Below are positions 23,173 through 34,609 of a DNA stretch of 64,000 bases, piece by piece. The notes below the pieces were generated by a model. It did no database searches. It worked only from the letters and a program-made list of their open reading frames with translations, and was not told the origin of the DNA. Both the position numbers and the translations under genes were made by a program. Numbering within the stretch: the first letter of the stretch is position 1; the number at the start of each line of letters is the position of its first letter. Origin of the DNA: Adineta vaga (taxonomy: Eukaryota; Rotifera); NCBI GenBank assembly GCA_021613535.1, contig CP075494.1, forward strand, positions 9,176,001 through 9,240,000, given 5' to 3'.

Positions 23173-25233
23173 TTTTTGGTACAATATATATATATGTGTA
23201 TGTGTATATTGAAGAATGCTTTCGTAAAATAACAATATCTTGTAACTAAATAGAAATAAATGAATGAATATATGTCGACTTTTATAGTATATAAGTTATG
23301 ACACATATTGCACTCTAGTCATTCTCTTTCTTCTAGATAGAAACGAGAGAAAAAAGAGCGAGAGGGAAGAAAGAAAAAAAGAAAAAAAGAATCATGATCT
23401 GCGAAGGTGTGTGTTTTGGGAGGAAAAGATGAAAGAAAAAAAGCCCATGTTAATGTAATAAACGACGTAATAATCAATTGATGACGAATTAGAGATTATG
23501 AGAAAATATAGAAAGAACGAACAGAAAAAAGGAAGGAGAAATATTTCTCTAGTACTTAAGAAATTTCCATGGATGTTGTTATACTATTTGGACTAGGAAA
23601 CATAATGTTGACGCATAACGATGACAACTCCTGAGTCATTGATAAACAAACGGAGAATGAAACGTAGACAGACAGAAAAAGAAAAAAACAACAACACCAA
23701 CATTGAAGAATATATTTCTTACGTCAGTACATTAACAATGACGTTACATTTTTTTTAAACGAAATCTATCTTATGGAAATATCTAACATACTAGATCTAA
23801 TCGAGTACGTCAAATGATCGTGCACTCATTTTCTTCTTCCATTCGATGGCGAATAGAAAATATCCGATTTTATTATATCACAGAAAAGAAAAACCAACCA
23901 TAATTATATACTTTTCTTCTTTTCAAATATCACGTAATTCCCTTTAGACCAATATCTTAATTTATAATATTTTTTCGTACATATAATTCAATCTACCATA
24001 TGATTTATTAGAATTTGTCTTTGTTTCCTTTTGTTATAACCACTCATTTTTATTCTAAATCACAAGTTGCGAATTGTTTCCAGCTGTGACTTTATCAAAT
24101 TCGTATGGAATCTACCCACACATACATAAATGTTTGTTATCGAACGTGCTGTCGCGCCTACGAATAAGTAAAAAAAAGAGCAAAAGTGCGAAACAACGTC
24201 ATTAAAGTAATCAATAGGTATAAACAAGAAAACGTCACATTATGTATCGCGTCATTGTTGTGTAATTTCATTGCCCATACTTATTATGTTAAATATTAAC
24301 TGAAGAGGAAAAAAAACAAATATTTATTCCAGAAAAACAAAAGTCAATTGAATAAAGCAGCTGATTTTCTTGCGCATATGCTCAATAAAAGTAGTTTCAA
24401 GAATCTTCTCGAGGCTTCTAGTATATTATTAATAAGTTCATGAATATTAATTATTTCATTTAATAGATCAACCTAGTTGAATTGAATAAGCTATTGAATA
24501 AAAATAACGAGGAACATTTTAATACGAAAACAATGTTCTTGAAGTTTTTCTTTTATCTCAGTGGAATAACATTTTGTTTTAATTGAATAATGCAGAAAAG
24601 AATAACTATAAACAAGTTTGTAAGTTTGAGGGTGTAACACGCTATGTCTTTACCAAAATTCATTGCATAGCTTAGATTATCAATGCTCTTCTCATAGTAT
24701 GAAGTAGGATTTTTCTTTTCTCACCGATAATGATTGATTCGATTAAACACATGTACATGGTTGTTATAGCACGTACTATAGAGTGATTTAAAACGCATGG
24801 TATTATCTAGATAGATGTGCTTTTTGATACACTCATTTCTTTCTTTGTCTTTTCTGTGAGCATAGTTTCCCCTGGGAATTTTCTGGATTATTCCCATTGA
24901 CTGGACTTGTTTTTTTTTCTGTCTAGAAGGGTGAAAATATTTTATTTTACCTTACGAAGTAGACTGTAGAACACTCCTGACCTCGATCTATGCCGTTCAA
25001 ACTTTAGTTTCTCTGAATGTATTTATTTAAACTCTTTTTTTGCGGATATGAGTATTTCATCCGTCGATAATATTTAAAATGCTGACTATGTGTTTGTTAA
25101 TACTCTTCCTACAGAATGTAGACAAATATTATTTCTTAACATAGGTTATATTTGAAAAGATTTCAATCACTGACATCAGAATTTCTTCGGATTTCTATTC
25201 ATATTATACACATGTATACACGCATAAAAATAA
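23173..25233. other. Intergenic region upstream of Tob
   Basis: About 2.06 kb between the Tob start and the TSC22D stop (both minus). Purine-rich GA tracts near 23340-23390 and frequent poly-A/T. No open frame of note, no RNA gene recognised. Presumably Tob promoter and enhancers plus TSC22D 3' UTR. Confidence 0.5.
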
Positions 25234-26963
25234 TCAAGTCAAAATAGGATTTATAATGGAGAAAGGTATCGGGAGATTATTAATTAATAACATTGCTTGT
25301 TGATCTGATGAAGATGGAATCAACGACAGTGAGGCTTCTGGTATAGGTTGACTAGACGCTGAAAGTGAAGCAGTTGATTCATCAGATGATGAAGAAGGAG
25401 AACACAATAAACCATGTAATGGTGGAATGTATTGTGTATATATTTCATTGGATACATATTGACGAAGGAATGTATTTTCATGTTCAGTACTGTTAAGTTT
25501 ATCGCGAAGTTGTTGAATTTGTTGACGTAATTCAGTGACTTCTTCACGTACAGCAGATAACAGATGCATTTTAACAAGATCCTAAAGTAAGAGAATGGAT
25601 TTCGAGAAAGAAGGAATTTCATTTTTATTTACCATAGCAGCAGATATTTTGTTATCAATATCAAAAGTACTAAAATAACAGAACAGAATTCATATTTTGT
25701 ATATGTATTAGTAAATGAAATTCTTCGTTTTACACGTACGTATCTTGTTTAGTTGGTGTAGCTAGAATTCCTTTGAGAAGTTCACTAGCAATGTTTGTAT
25801 TTTGATTATTTTCATTATTTAATAAGCTCATGGCAGCAGCAACGGTAACAGCAGCTGTTTGGGTTGTTTGAGTTAAAGACAAAGGTTGAGCCGTTGTTGA
25901 ATATTTCCATAAATCAGTTAATGATGTTGTTGGAGAATTGATATTGTTCATGGTTATAGATGGAATAAGTAATGGTTCGCTACTTGTTGGCGTTGATAAA
26001 TCGGTAATATTTGTAGTCGTATTTGGGAAAGAGTTTATCTCAGGATTAGAGACAAATGGGGACAGTGGTACGAAACCGTTTGTGGTATCGTTTTTGGATG
26101 AAATAAATGAGGATATGTTAGGAGATTGTTGAGAATCCAGTGTATTAGTTGGGATAGTTTGAGACATTGGAAAAGATTGGGTTGGATAAAATAATCGAGG
26201 ATATTGGGCTGAATGATACGACGAAATTGTTGCATAAGGTGATGTTGATTGCATAAATGGTGGATGAGTTCCATAGAGATAAGATGCATTTATTGCAGCA
26301 GCTAAGTGAGCATTGTGTATTTGTTCCACCGTTAGATTTGGGAAAGTAGTAGAAGGATCACCGTTGGTATCTGAAATATGAAAGAAAAGTAACAACGATT
26401 ATGAAAGGACTAAAATACCAGTATCTAAGGATGACATGTATGGATTTGGAGCAGCCATGGCAGTTGCCCATGGGTTAGCATACGATAAATAAGGTGATGG
26501 ATAGAAAGAATAGTAACCAAATTGATGATAAGCTTGATTTGGTATCATAGAGGGTGGATACGGATTAAAATGACCAACTTGAGATGGAATATTGCTAGGT
26601 AAGGCTACAGTTGATTCATCATAGAGTGACGGTCGTCGCTGTTGTGCTGCTGTAGCGATTGACTGAAGAATAGAAATGTGTACTAGACGAAACAATATTT
26701 GTCTTCCTTACATTAGTTGGTACACCTTGGTTTTCTGAATTAGGCTCATTTTCGATTGTAGGTGCTACCGGTACATTTGTATTCGAAGAAATATTTTCTG
26801 GTGGTTCATAATCATTAACTTTCCATCTTCCACGTCCAAATTTTCTATCAACACGAATCATTTGAAATCGAGAAGTAGACGTTAATTCATCTGTAGCTGT
26901 TGACGTCTGCGACGTACTTTCATCTTGAGTGTTCACCATATTGGCTGCTACAAATCTATTCAT
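25234..26963 (-). CDS. TSC22D: TSC22 domain family protein, long form, 503 aa
   Basis: Five exons: 26963-26712, 26662-26419, 26370-25740, 25669-25633, 25581-25234, exactly 504 codons. The C-terminal TSC box and leucine zipper read TTFDIDNKISAAMDLVKMHL then LSAVREEVTELRQQIQQLRD and ENTFL, matching the TSC22D/bunched signature. The N terminus keeps the long-isoform motif SRFQMIRVDRKFGRGRWKVND (compare SRFRVVKLD...GRWTC.DF), so this is the bunA/TSC22D1-long type that binds Madm/NRBP and promotes growth. The middle is low-complexity Pro/Ser/Tyr/Thr-rich. A 37-nt exon encodes the start of the TSC box. The ATG at 26963 is used; an upstream in-frame ATG at 27002 would add 13 residues. TSC22D proteins dimerise and act as transcriptional or signalling adaptors. 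Confidence 0.9.
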
Positions 26964-27075
26964 TCTACAAATACATTTGTATTTATACTGATAAATATTC
27001 ATTGATTTATCGAAAAGAAGAAGAAGAAGAAGAAGACGAGAAAAAATAGGAATACACGTTTTTTTATTACAAAAA

Positions 27076-29060
27076 TCACTCTAGGAGTAAAATGTTACTA
27101 AATTGTGTTGCAAAAATTTGTTTGACTTTATCTAAATACATAATTAAATAGTGTGTTCTTTTTTTCGAGTTATATTAATCAATACGATAGATATTTACCA
27201 CTGATTTCTTTTAAATTTGCATTTCTTTGATTGACAACAATCAATAGTTCACGCATATCCGAGCGTTTTGCAATTATCCAAGGATCATTTTCACGTTTAA
27301 CCATTATTTCACCAGAAGGATGAAACCTGAATGAAGACAAACGATGATTTATCCTAGTCACATATTTTCTATTCATTTACCATTGCATGTCTTCGGCAAG
27401 TGTATTCATAATTCCAGTCATGGAACTAATTGGTTCTCTCGTCCAATCGACAGTCGATGAATGTGCCATATTCATTTTATTATAATACACTGTTCGTACT
27501 GTATTATCTGTTCTGAAGAACATCGAACACATGGATTTTACAATGATTTATCAAGGACAATATGACATACGATGGATATTTCTTTCGTAAATGTTCTTCA
27601 AAATTTGGTAACATTGTATCGAATTCTTTTTTCAATGTTTCAACAATTTCTGCATTCGTATTCTCATCATTTGTTAATTCATTATCTAGTTGAAGAATTC
27701 CATATTAAGACATAACTTTAAAGTTAAAATTTGATTTACCATTATGAAAAAAACAAAATATTGTTATTAAATTAATATTTATAACCAATATTCGATAGGG
27801 TTTTAAGGAATTTTCTAGAAAAAATGCTTGATAAATTTCACTAGTCGATTGAGATGAAATAATTAATTCATCAGCTGGATTTGCACTTGAATCAACAGTT
27901 AAAAATCTAGAAAAATTTCAATTAAACTATGAACTAAGTAAATTGTTTTAAAACATTCATTTACTGTGGTGTAGAAGATATTGGCAATTGTTTAAGATGT
28001 GGCCAATAATAAAGACGAAAGAATGAATAAACTAAACTAGTATCATCTTGAGAAAGACCACTCCTGAAACGAGTAGGATAAGAAAAGAGGAGAAGAATTT
28101 CAAATTAAAATCCTACCAAATAAGTTGATCTTTATATAAAAAGAAAGTTTCTTTTAAAGATGAAAACCGTAATTCAAGTCGTCGAAGAATAGACTGAAGT
28201 TTTAAATAAAGTTTCTTTTCAACTGGAAGAAATTGTACACCTAAATATGATGCATCTAATGTTGCATCACGAATCATCGTATGTAAATGATGTTGAATAA
28301 ACTAAAAATAGAAAGTAGAATAGTTAAATTCTTTACTTATTCCGATTTTTTACCTTATCAAAATGTTGTTTTAATACATTTCTTAATTCTTCGACGCCAC
28401 CATGTCGAATTGCTGATGACATGGTACCATGTTGTAACTAGAAAAACAAATCATTGTTAATATTGAATAAAATAATCTTTGATCTCACTTACTGCAAAGT
28501 ATTGATATGATATTTTCAGTAATGGTAACATAATTCGATCATTAATATGTTCATCATAATATTCAATAATAAACTTATCATCCCGTTTACGTTCAATAAC
28601 TGGAACATGAAGTGACTAAAGAATAAAGTTTTAACCGGAAAATTTTCATCGAAATTATTGGATTTACCATTGCTATAGAAATATCTTGTTCAACTTTATG
28701 AAATAATAAACGACTTTTTTGAAAATGTACACTATCACATACATCATCAAAACCAAATGTTCTGAAAAAGAAAACTTTCAATGAATTCGAATTATTTATT
28801 TCATTTTGAATTTACTCAGTAAATTTCACTAAACCTTCACAATATCCAACTGTTCGTATTTTTCGATCAATATCCGTTTCTGCTGGATAGTAATATAAAA
28901 TTTTTCTTTCTTCCTAATACATATCAATGATGATTAATTGTAAAGAACAAGAAATAATTTCTATACAAACCTGTCCTTCTTTTTCACATAATAATGGACA
29001 ATAGATAAAATATTCCACAAGGAATATGTTCGATGAGATACGTTCCGTAGTTGATGTCAT
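27076..29060 (-). CDS. CCZ1: Vacuolar fusion protein CCZ1 homologue, 456 aa
   Basis: Twelve exons: 29060-28971, 28913-28816, 28761-28668, 28615-28493, 28437-28354, 28301-28117, 28063-27965, 27906-27740, 27685-27571, 27512-27381, 27326-27199, 27131-27076; exactly 457 codons and every phase agrees. CCZ1 pairs with MON1 as the guanine-nucleotide exchange factor that activates RAB7 on late endosomes. Recognised by EGQEERKILYYYPAE and VGYCEGLVKFTETF at the N terminus, VPVIERKRDDKFIIEYY, KDQLIWSGLSQDD in the middle, and DPWIIAKRSDMRELLIVVNQ then RNANL at the end; the final exon gives VKQIFATQFSNILLLE against human VKKLCATQFNNIFFLD. A reading that runs through the last intron would stop early (KYLSY), so the last exon matters. 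Human CCZ1 is 482 aa. Confidence 0.95.
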
Positions 29061-29444
29061 CTCAAATGAAAACTAGTTTTGAAAAAGAAAACGACAGCAG
29101 CAGCAGAGAAAAGACAACCCCATTTTTTATGATTGGTTATCTATAAAACAAGAAATGAAAAGAGTACTAACTCCATGTATTAGCCACATCTATCGGAATA
29201 GTGAAAATTGGGAAACGTAGGTATAAAAATCTTTCTTTTCTTTCGTACACATATTTATTTAAGATGTACATTTCGAAATGTTCAATTTAACATACAATCG
29301 TTTGATTCTTATAAAATAAGAATCTTTTTCGTTTTGTTGTTAAGTATGTATTTCGATATTATCTTTATTTTATCAGTTAAATAAATATTACATGTATGTA
29401 GAACATACTGTAGATTTTTTGATTTCAACCAATGTTAAAGATAA
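29061..29444. promoter_or_regulatory. Shared divergent promoter region between CCZ1 and CFAP263-like gene
   Basis: 384 bases separating two start codons that point away from each other. AT-rich; no TATA or initiator can be called with confidence. A shared promoter is inferred from arrangement only. Confidence 0.4.
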
Positions 29445-30847
29445 ATGCAGAGTTTGAATATTCATCAACTTGATAACACGAAATTATTAGAGAAAATTAA
29501 TAAAATTAAGTAAGGTGATTTATATTATTGGAATGTATGTTTTTTTAAATATTTCGTTCTAGTAAAGAGAATGATACTATTCGTCGTGAAAATTTACTCT
29601 TCTCTCGATATTTATTACGTACGAATTCGAGTAAAGTTGTGAAAACATTTGACGATTATGAATATGAAGATGAAAATGAGATTCTCTATGAGATACTTCA
29701 TCAAACGAAATCATCTGACAATACTCGACGACGTACTAGTAAAGATTTTTCATTCATTTTTTTAATTATAACTATTGAAATTTCAGCGAAAAAGGTAGCT
29801 GTTGGATGGACGAAAGTACATGTTGATTGGAGTGAACAAGGATATACACAATATATATCATCGATTGAAAAAGAACGTTTTATTATTGCCGCTTATGAAG
29901 CAAAACAAACTCGACTAGAATGGGAACGAATGAATGCTAAAGCTACCGCAATAATTAATAATTCCGAGGTAGATGGAAGGATTATATCGGACAGAATCTT
30001 GTTTTAGAATAAAAGACTTTCGATCTCTAGGTTTTATTTCAATCAATAGAATCCGATGAAATTGCTCAAGATACTCTCAATCGTGAACTTAGTCGACGTG
30101 TAGATAGATATCGTGCTGATATTGGTGAAGAAGAATTCAATAATCCATATATGCATGTTCCTGGTGAACTCGTAGTTAGTCGAGTTAATAAACGTATTCA
30201 TTCTCGAATTAGTTTAATCGGTCTTATTCGTGTAAATACGGCTTGTTTACATATTCGTATTGACGAGATCAATGATAAGATACGTTTATTAGATGATTTT
30301 AATGATAAAATGGATGAAATTGATATAACATCGATGCGTACACGAAAAATTGATAATAGTGACATTTATGAAAGAGTTGATCGAAAATTTCGCAAGGAAA
30401 AATCATTTCAATATCCATTATTTCGTCAGCTACAAGAATATAAAAAGATTCTCAATGAACAGGAAACAAATATTCATGATATGGAAAAGAAATGTGAATT
30501 ATTAAGAAATTATTTAGAAAGAATAATGTTTGAAATAAAAGATATTCAACGAGAATATGAAATTATATGGAAAGAAAGTAATTTCTTAAAAAATCGTATG
30601 GCTGATGTAAGACAAGTACCATCTATTACTAATTATGCACATATTATGAAGCAAACGATAGTTTTACAACATGAAATCGATATTTGGACACAAAGAGTCA
30701 CTACTGCTGAGGTAAAACTTTGTTCTTTACTATGAAACGTTTTTTATAGAACGTTCTTCTTAGACATTACTAGTACAACTAGAACGACAAGAGAAACCAC
30801 CGAGAAGATTACCATCCTTACGATCCAATACTACCGATCGAAATTGA
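29445..30847 (+). CDS. CFAP263: Coiled-coil axonemal protein, CFAP263/CCDC113-like (DUF4201), 395 aa
   Basis: Five exons: 29445-29509, 29563-29738, 29787-29968, 30031-30711, 30764-30847, exactly 396 codons. Almost entirely alpha-helical and charged. A conserved-looking C-terminal block runs from YPLFRQLQEYKKILNEQE through RNYLERIMFEIKDIQREYE to VPSITNYAHIMKQTIVLQ and WTQRVTTAE, which parallels the DUF4201 pattern in CCDC113/CCDC96 (V..V.DYV..K..L..L......WERKVEIAEM). CCDC113 is 377 aa in human, close to this length. Those proteins form part of the ciliary modification machinery between radial spokes and nexin-dynein regulatory complex. An alternative acceptor (30050) for the fourth exon is rejected because it breaks the frame. 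Assignment between CCDC113 and other coiled-coil ciliary proteins is tentative. Confidence 0.65.
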
Positions 30848-30950
30848 TGAGAAATGCTTGATTTTTGAATCTATTGTAATCAAGCATTGTCCAATAGAAT
30901 TTTATTGCTAGATTATTTTATTTTGGAAAAACAAATATGACATCGATTTT

Positions 30951-32045
30951 CTATAACAACGGCAGTCGAACATCTTGTTCTATTGTATTAGGATTTTCTT
31001 CTAACATCGGTATTTCAACAACAGCGGAATTTTGTTCTCCTATATAGCTCGTGTTTTCTGAACGATCGTCTAATGTTATTTGTAGATGATGTTTTAATAA
31101 AGGTATCAATTGATCAGAACGTTTTAGATGCATTGCTAATGCATGTCGAGCACATCGATGAAACCAGATATAAACACCTGATGGACTACTTAAATCTCGA
31201 TCATTGATATCAAAATCTGCAACTGATGTTAAACATTCTGTTTGTCTTGGTTGTTTCTGTTTGCCACCGCCAACAACACGATGAGCTTGTCGTTGATCTG
31301 CTGCTGATAATTGACTCCAATGAATATGAAGTACACAATCATGGGTCGTTTTTTGTACTTTTATTTTTTCCATATTCTTATGTACTTGTTCACGAATAAT
31401 TTGTGCTTTGCTCGCTGGACAATATGCACCCATAATACGCCATGGTATACCTAATAATGTTGGATCTAAGATTGGATTAAATGCAATCGATACTGTAGCT
31501 AAATCTGCACACATACAAACCATACTTCCACCTAAACTAGCACCAATTAATATAACACGTTGATAAATTTTGGAATAATCTTGAACTAATTTTCGATAAT
31601 AAGATATACCTTGCCATTGATAATCAGGATCTTGCAGATAGAAACATTGTGCAGGATCTGTTAGGAATAATGCATCGAAAGTATCATTGGTAGGTGTATG
31701 TAATTGATTCATTGAACCACGCCATTCTGTTGTTCGTACACCGCCTACAATCATTGCAGCACCTGCAAAGCTCACATAGAGTGTAGGTGAACGATGTGGA
31801 CATAATAAATTTGGTTTAATATGTGATGCTGAATTCAATGGATGACAATGGCATGTTTTATCTGCGGGGCAGTATGTTAGTCGTCGTTGTTCAAGATGAT
31901 CAAATCGTATACGAGTAAATGCTGAGAATTTCGATAGGAAATATCCATGACCACGATGTCGTTTAATTAGAAGAAATAAAAAAATACAAGCTAGTATCAA
32001 TGTAATGCCTAATAAACTATAAAAACACCATTCCCAATCAAGCAT
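30951..32045 (-). CDS. Single-exon membrane-anchored alpha/beta-hydrolase-like protein, 364 aa
   Basis: One uninterrupted frame from the ATG at 32045. Residues about 9-27 form a hydrophobic anchor (YSLLGITLILACIFLFLLI) followed by a basic stretch, so the rest should be either cytosolic or luminal with the N terminus anchored. A nucleophile-elbow-like motif ILIGASLGGSMVC places Ser170 in a G-x-S-x-G context, preceded by a beta-strand (RVILIG) and a YYRKLVQDY helix, as in alpha/beta hydrolases; RCARHALAMH near the end could supply the histidine. A Cys/His-rich segment (CPADKTCHCHPLNS) follows the anchor. I do not recognise the family or substrate. Lack of introns, with an intron-rich gene on the CCZ1/CFAP263 side, hints at retroposition or horizontal gain. 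Confidence 0.72.
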   Translation of the reverse strand: MLDWEWCFYSLLGITLILACIFLFLLIKRHRGHGYFLSKFSAFTRIRFDHLEQRRLTYCPADKTCHCHPLNSASHIKPNLLCPHRSPTLYVSFAGAAMIVGGVRTTEWRGSMNQLHTPTNDTFDALFLTDPAQCFYLQDPDYQWQGISYYRKLVQDYSKIYQRVILIGASLGGSMVCMCADLATVSIAFNPILDPTLLGIPWRIMGAYCPASKAQIIREQVHKNMEKIKVQKTTHDCVLHIHWSQLSAADQRQAHRVVGGGKQKQPRQTECLTSVADFDINDRDLSSPSGVYIWFHRCARHALAMHLKRSDQLIPLLKHHLQITLDDRSENTSYIGEQNSAVVEIPMLEENPNTIEQDVRLPLL

Positions 32046-32881
32046 TTTTGCTTATTCAAACAAAAAATTAAATGAGAAAACAAATAAACGTGATGAAAAT
32101 GCAAGGTTATTTACATATTATCATATGTAAGTATATAGATGTACAGGTATACATTGAAAGTAAAAACATATCTTGTTGTCGTCATCTATTAATGAATGTA
32201 AACAAAGGCGTCTCCATGTGTTTTATTGCATCAAGCCGTATTTTCACATATATATATATATATATATCTGTTATAAACTGATTCACTATCTTTGAAAATT
32301 AAACAATCACTGTTAAGTTTTAAATCTGGTTGTTTATTTATTACAGAAAATGATTCATCATCTAAAGGGATTTATATTTTTATTTAAAAACTTAACATTT
32401 AGTATTACCAACAGGGTGGTCGACTTAGTCTATAATTTTCTTCGTAAAACGCTTCGCAGCACCAAATCTCATGGTTTTCGAACTTAATCATATTCCGTTT
32501 TCTAATCGATGACGAACTTATCGACAGTAAACTTATTTATTCTGATTCTTGCGATAAGAGATATAGAGATCTACATGTTGCTATTTGTTATGCACTATCG
32601 TTAAATTTCATAAGAATTAATACATGTCTTTGGAAAAAAAACACACGTACATCAACATGCTTAATGTTTCAATAACATCATCTTAAACGTTTGCTATACT
32701 AAATGAATTCATTCAAAAAATACAGAACGAAAATCTCTCATTTATCCATTCCTTTTTCAATAAACCAACTATCTTCAATAACAGAACAGAATCGAGAGAG
32801 AGAAAAAAAACTATTTTTCGTTGACAACACAATAAAAATTCTCTTTTCAACTATTACTCGTTTTCAACAAATACCTTCAAA
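32046..32881. other. Divergent intergenic region
   Basis: 836 bases between the hydrolase-like gene (-) and the two-pass protein gene (+). A (TA)n tract lies at about 32249-32268. Open frames at 32072-32281 and 32703-32885 look accidental; the latter merely ends at the next gene's ATG. No RNA gene recognised. Confidence 0.5.
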
Positions 32882-34438
32882 ATGACTTCTAAAACACATT
32901 CTGTTGATCCGTATGCTCCAAGATATATTGAAAGTCGTGTCGATAATCCATTTATAGTCCCATCAACACATAAATTACTCTCTAGATCAATCACTGCTTC
33001 ATCCAATTTCGATCAATTTACTAAACAACCAATAACACCTATAGGATCTAATGTTATCAGGAATCGAGATTTACCTGATCCAGCCATTCCTGAATCAATT
33101 CAATCGCGACAATATAGACAATTTCAAAATATGCCCAGATCAGTTATTAATGAAAATAATAATAATACTGCTTTTAATCAAACAACTCGTCCATCAGCAT
33201 TTTCTGTAAGCAATCAAGATCAAAGAACAAATGAAATAGATAGATTACCAAATAATTTTACAAATCAACCTCTACCTAAAAATAATCAAAGACAAACGAC
33301 CACAACAGAATTACTCAAAACACAACCACAACAAGCACCAAAAACAGTCGATGACACACAACCAGCAAATGGTTTTTGGAAAACGGGAACATTATTTAAT
33401 AGTCAAGGAATCGTTGCTATTGGAGTAAGATTTATTAAATCTAGTTGAAATTCGATTCTCTTCTCTTCTTTAAATATAGCCAATTGTTTACGATGAAAAT
33501 AACTTTGCAGGTCCTTTTGGTTTAAATCGTGTTGGTACATACATATTCTATATTGGGATGGCGATCTTCACTCTACTTGCAGGCATCTTCTTAATCATGA
33601 CTGCTATTTTTTATAGTCAAAGTGAATTCATTTCCTTCAATTTCTTCTTTCGATTTTATTTTTTTATTTTTAAGATTATCCTGATGCAACAAAAAATACT
33701 AGTACATTAGCTGGTATCGCTATCTGTGCATTTGCATTTTATCTTGGTTTACAATTAATTTTAATTGGTCTATGGAGTCAAAAATATCGACAAGAACATC
33801 CAAAGAAAAAAATTCCACATAAAAAACCACGATTAGTCTATACACCATTCGGATATTATTTATATCCACAATATTTTGCAGATATTAATGAACAGATACA
33901 TATGCAAGGATATGGATTATCTAATAAAGACCAAAATGCAAAAAGTCCTCCGGCAACAAAACCTGTTGAAATAAAACCCGTAAAACCTGAAATGAGTAAA
34001 ACCGAAATACATACTGAAGTCGTACAACAACCAATTGTTCCACGGAAACCAGAATTCTACTTTCTACAATCGATTTCAGATACGAATGAACAAGTAGCAA
34101 CCGTTGAAGAAAAAGTAAGCGTAAGACAGCATAGTAATTATCCAAAATATTTACTGCTGATTTTGTAGGTTGTATCGACAGCTGGAACGAAGCATCATAC
34201 AATTGGAAAATCGTCCACCGATATTGATCCACAATCAAACACAAAGAAAGGATTAAAATCTAGGGATGATAAAACGATTTCGGGTACTCGTCGTACTTTA
34301 GGTGTTGGATCTAATCAAGTTCCGACAACTTCTCAGATAGATAATTTGGATGATGCTGATCAAACAACAAAAATAATAAAGAACAAAACATCATCGATAA
34401 AACTTATTTCAAACGCATTTTATGATGATAAGGAATAA
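32882..34438 (+). CDS. Orphan two-pass membrane protein with disordered ends, 462 aa
   Basis: Four exons: 32882-33424, 33480-33615, 33675-34114, 34169-34438, exactly 463 codons. The first 180 residues are Asn/Gln/Pro/Thr-rich and probably disordered. Two adjacent membrane helices follow: YIFYIGMAIFTLLAGIFLIM and LAGIAICAFAFYLGLQLILI, separated by a short loop (NYPDATKNTST), then a basic patch (KKKIPHKKPR) and a Lys/Thr/Ser-rich tail. Basic residues after the second helix suggest that both termini are cytosolic. The acidic segment DEN before GPFGLNRVG starts the conserved-looking core. I cannot name the family; no catalytic motif is visible. The gene converges with the His-rich gene; stops are 171 bases apart. 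Confidence 0.72.
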
Positions 34439-34609
34439 ACAATTATGATGTAATTGTATAATAGAATTTTTTTTTCTAAAAAATAAAAATTGAGTTTTAA
34501 CTGTCAAAATTCTAATTGCAATAATTTTACATATTTAAATAGTAATTTATTTTTATTATCAAACTGATATTTTTTATCATGATTGATGCAAAGAAACTAT
34601 GAAAACACA

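Noticed and set aside
27181-27199. CCZ1 stop immediately after KYLSY
   Set aside because: A donor at 27198 and a final exon 27131-27076 restore the conserved C terminus (ATQFSNILLL), so the early stop is intronic.
30050-30060. Alternative acceptor (CAATAG) for the fourth CFAP263 exon
   Set aside because: Gives the wrong frame after a phase-0 donor; the acceptor ending at 30030 keeps it.
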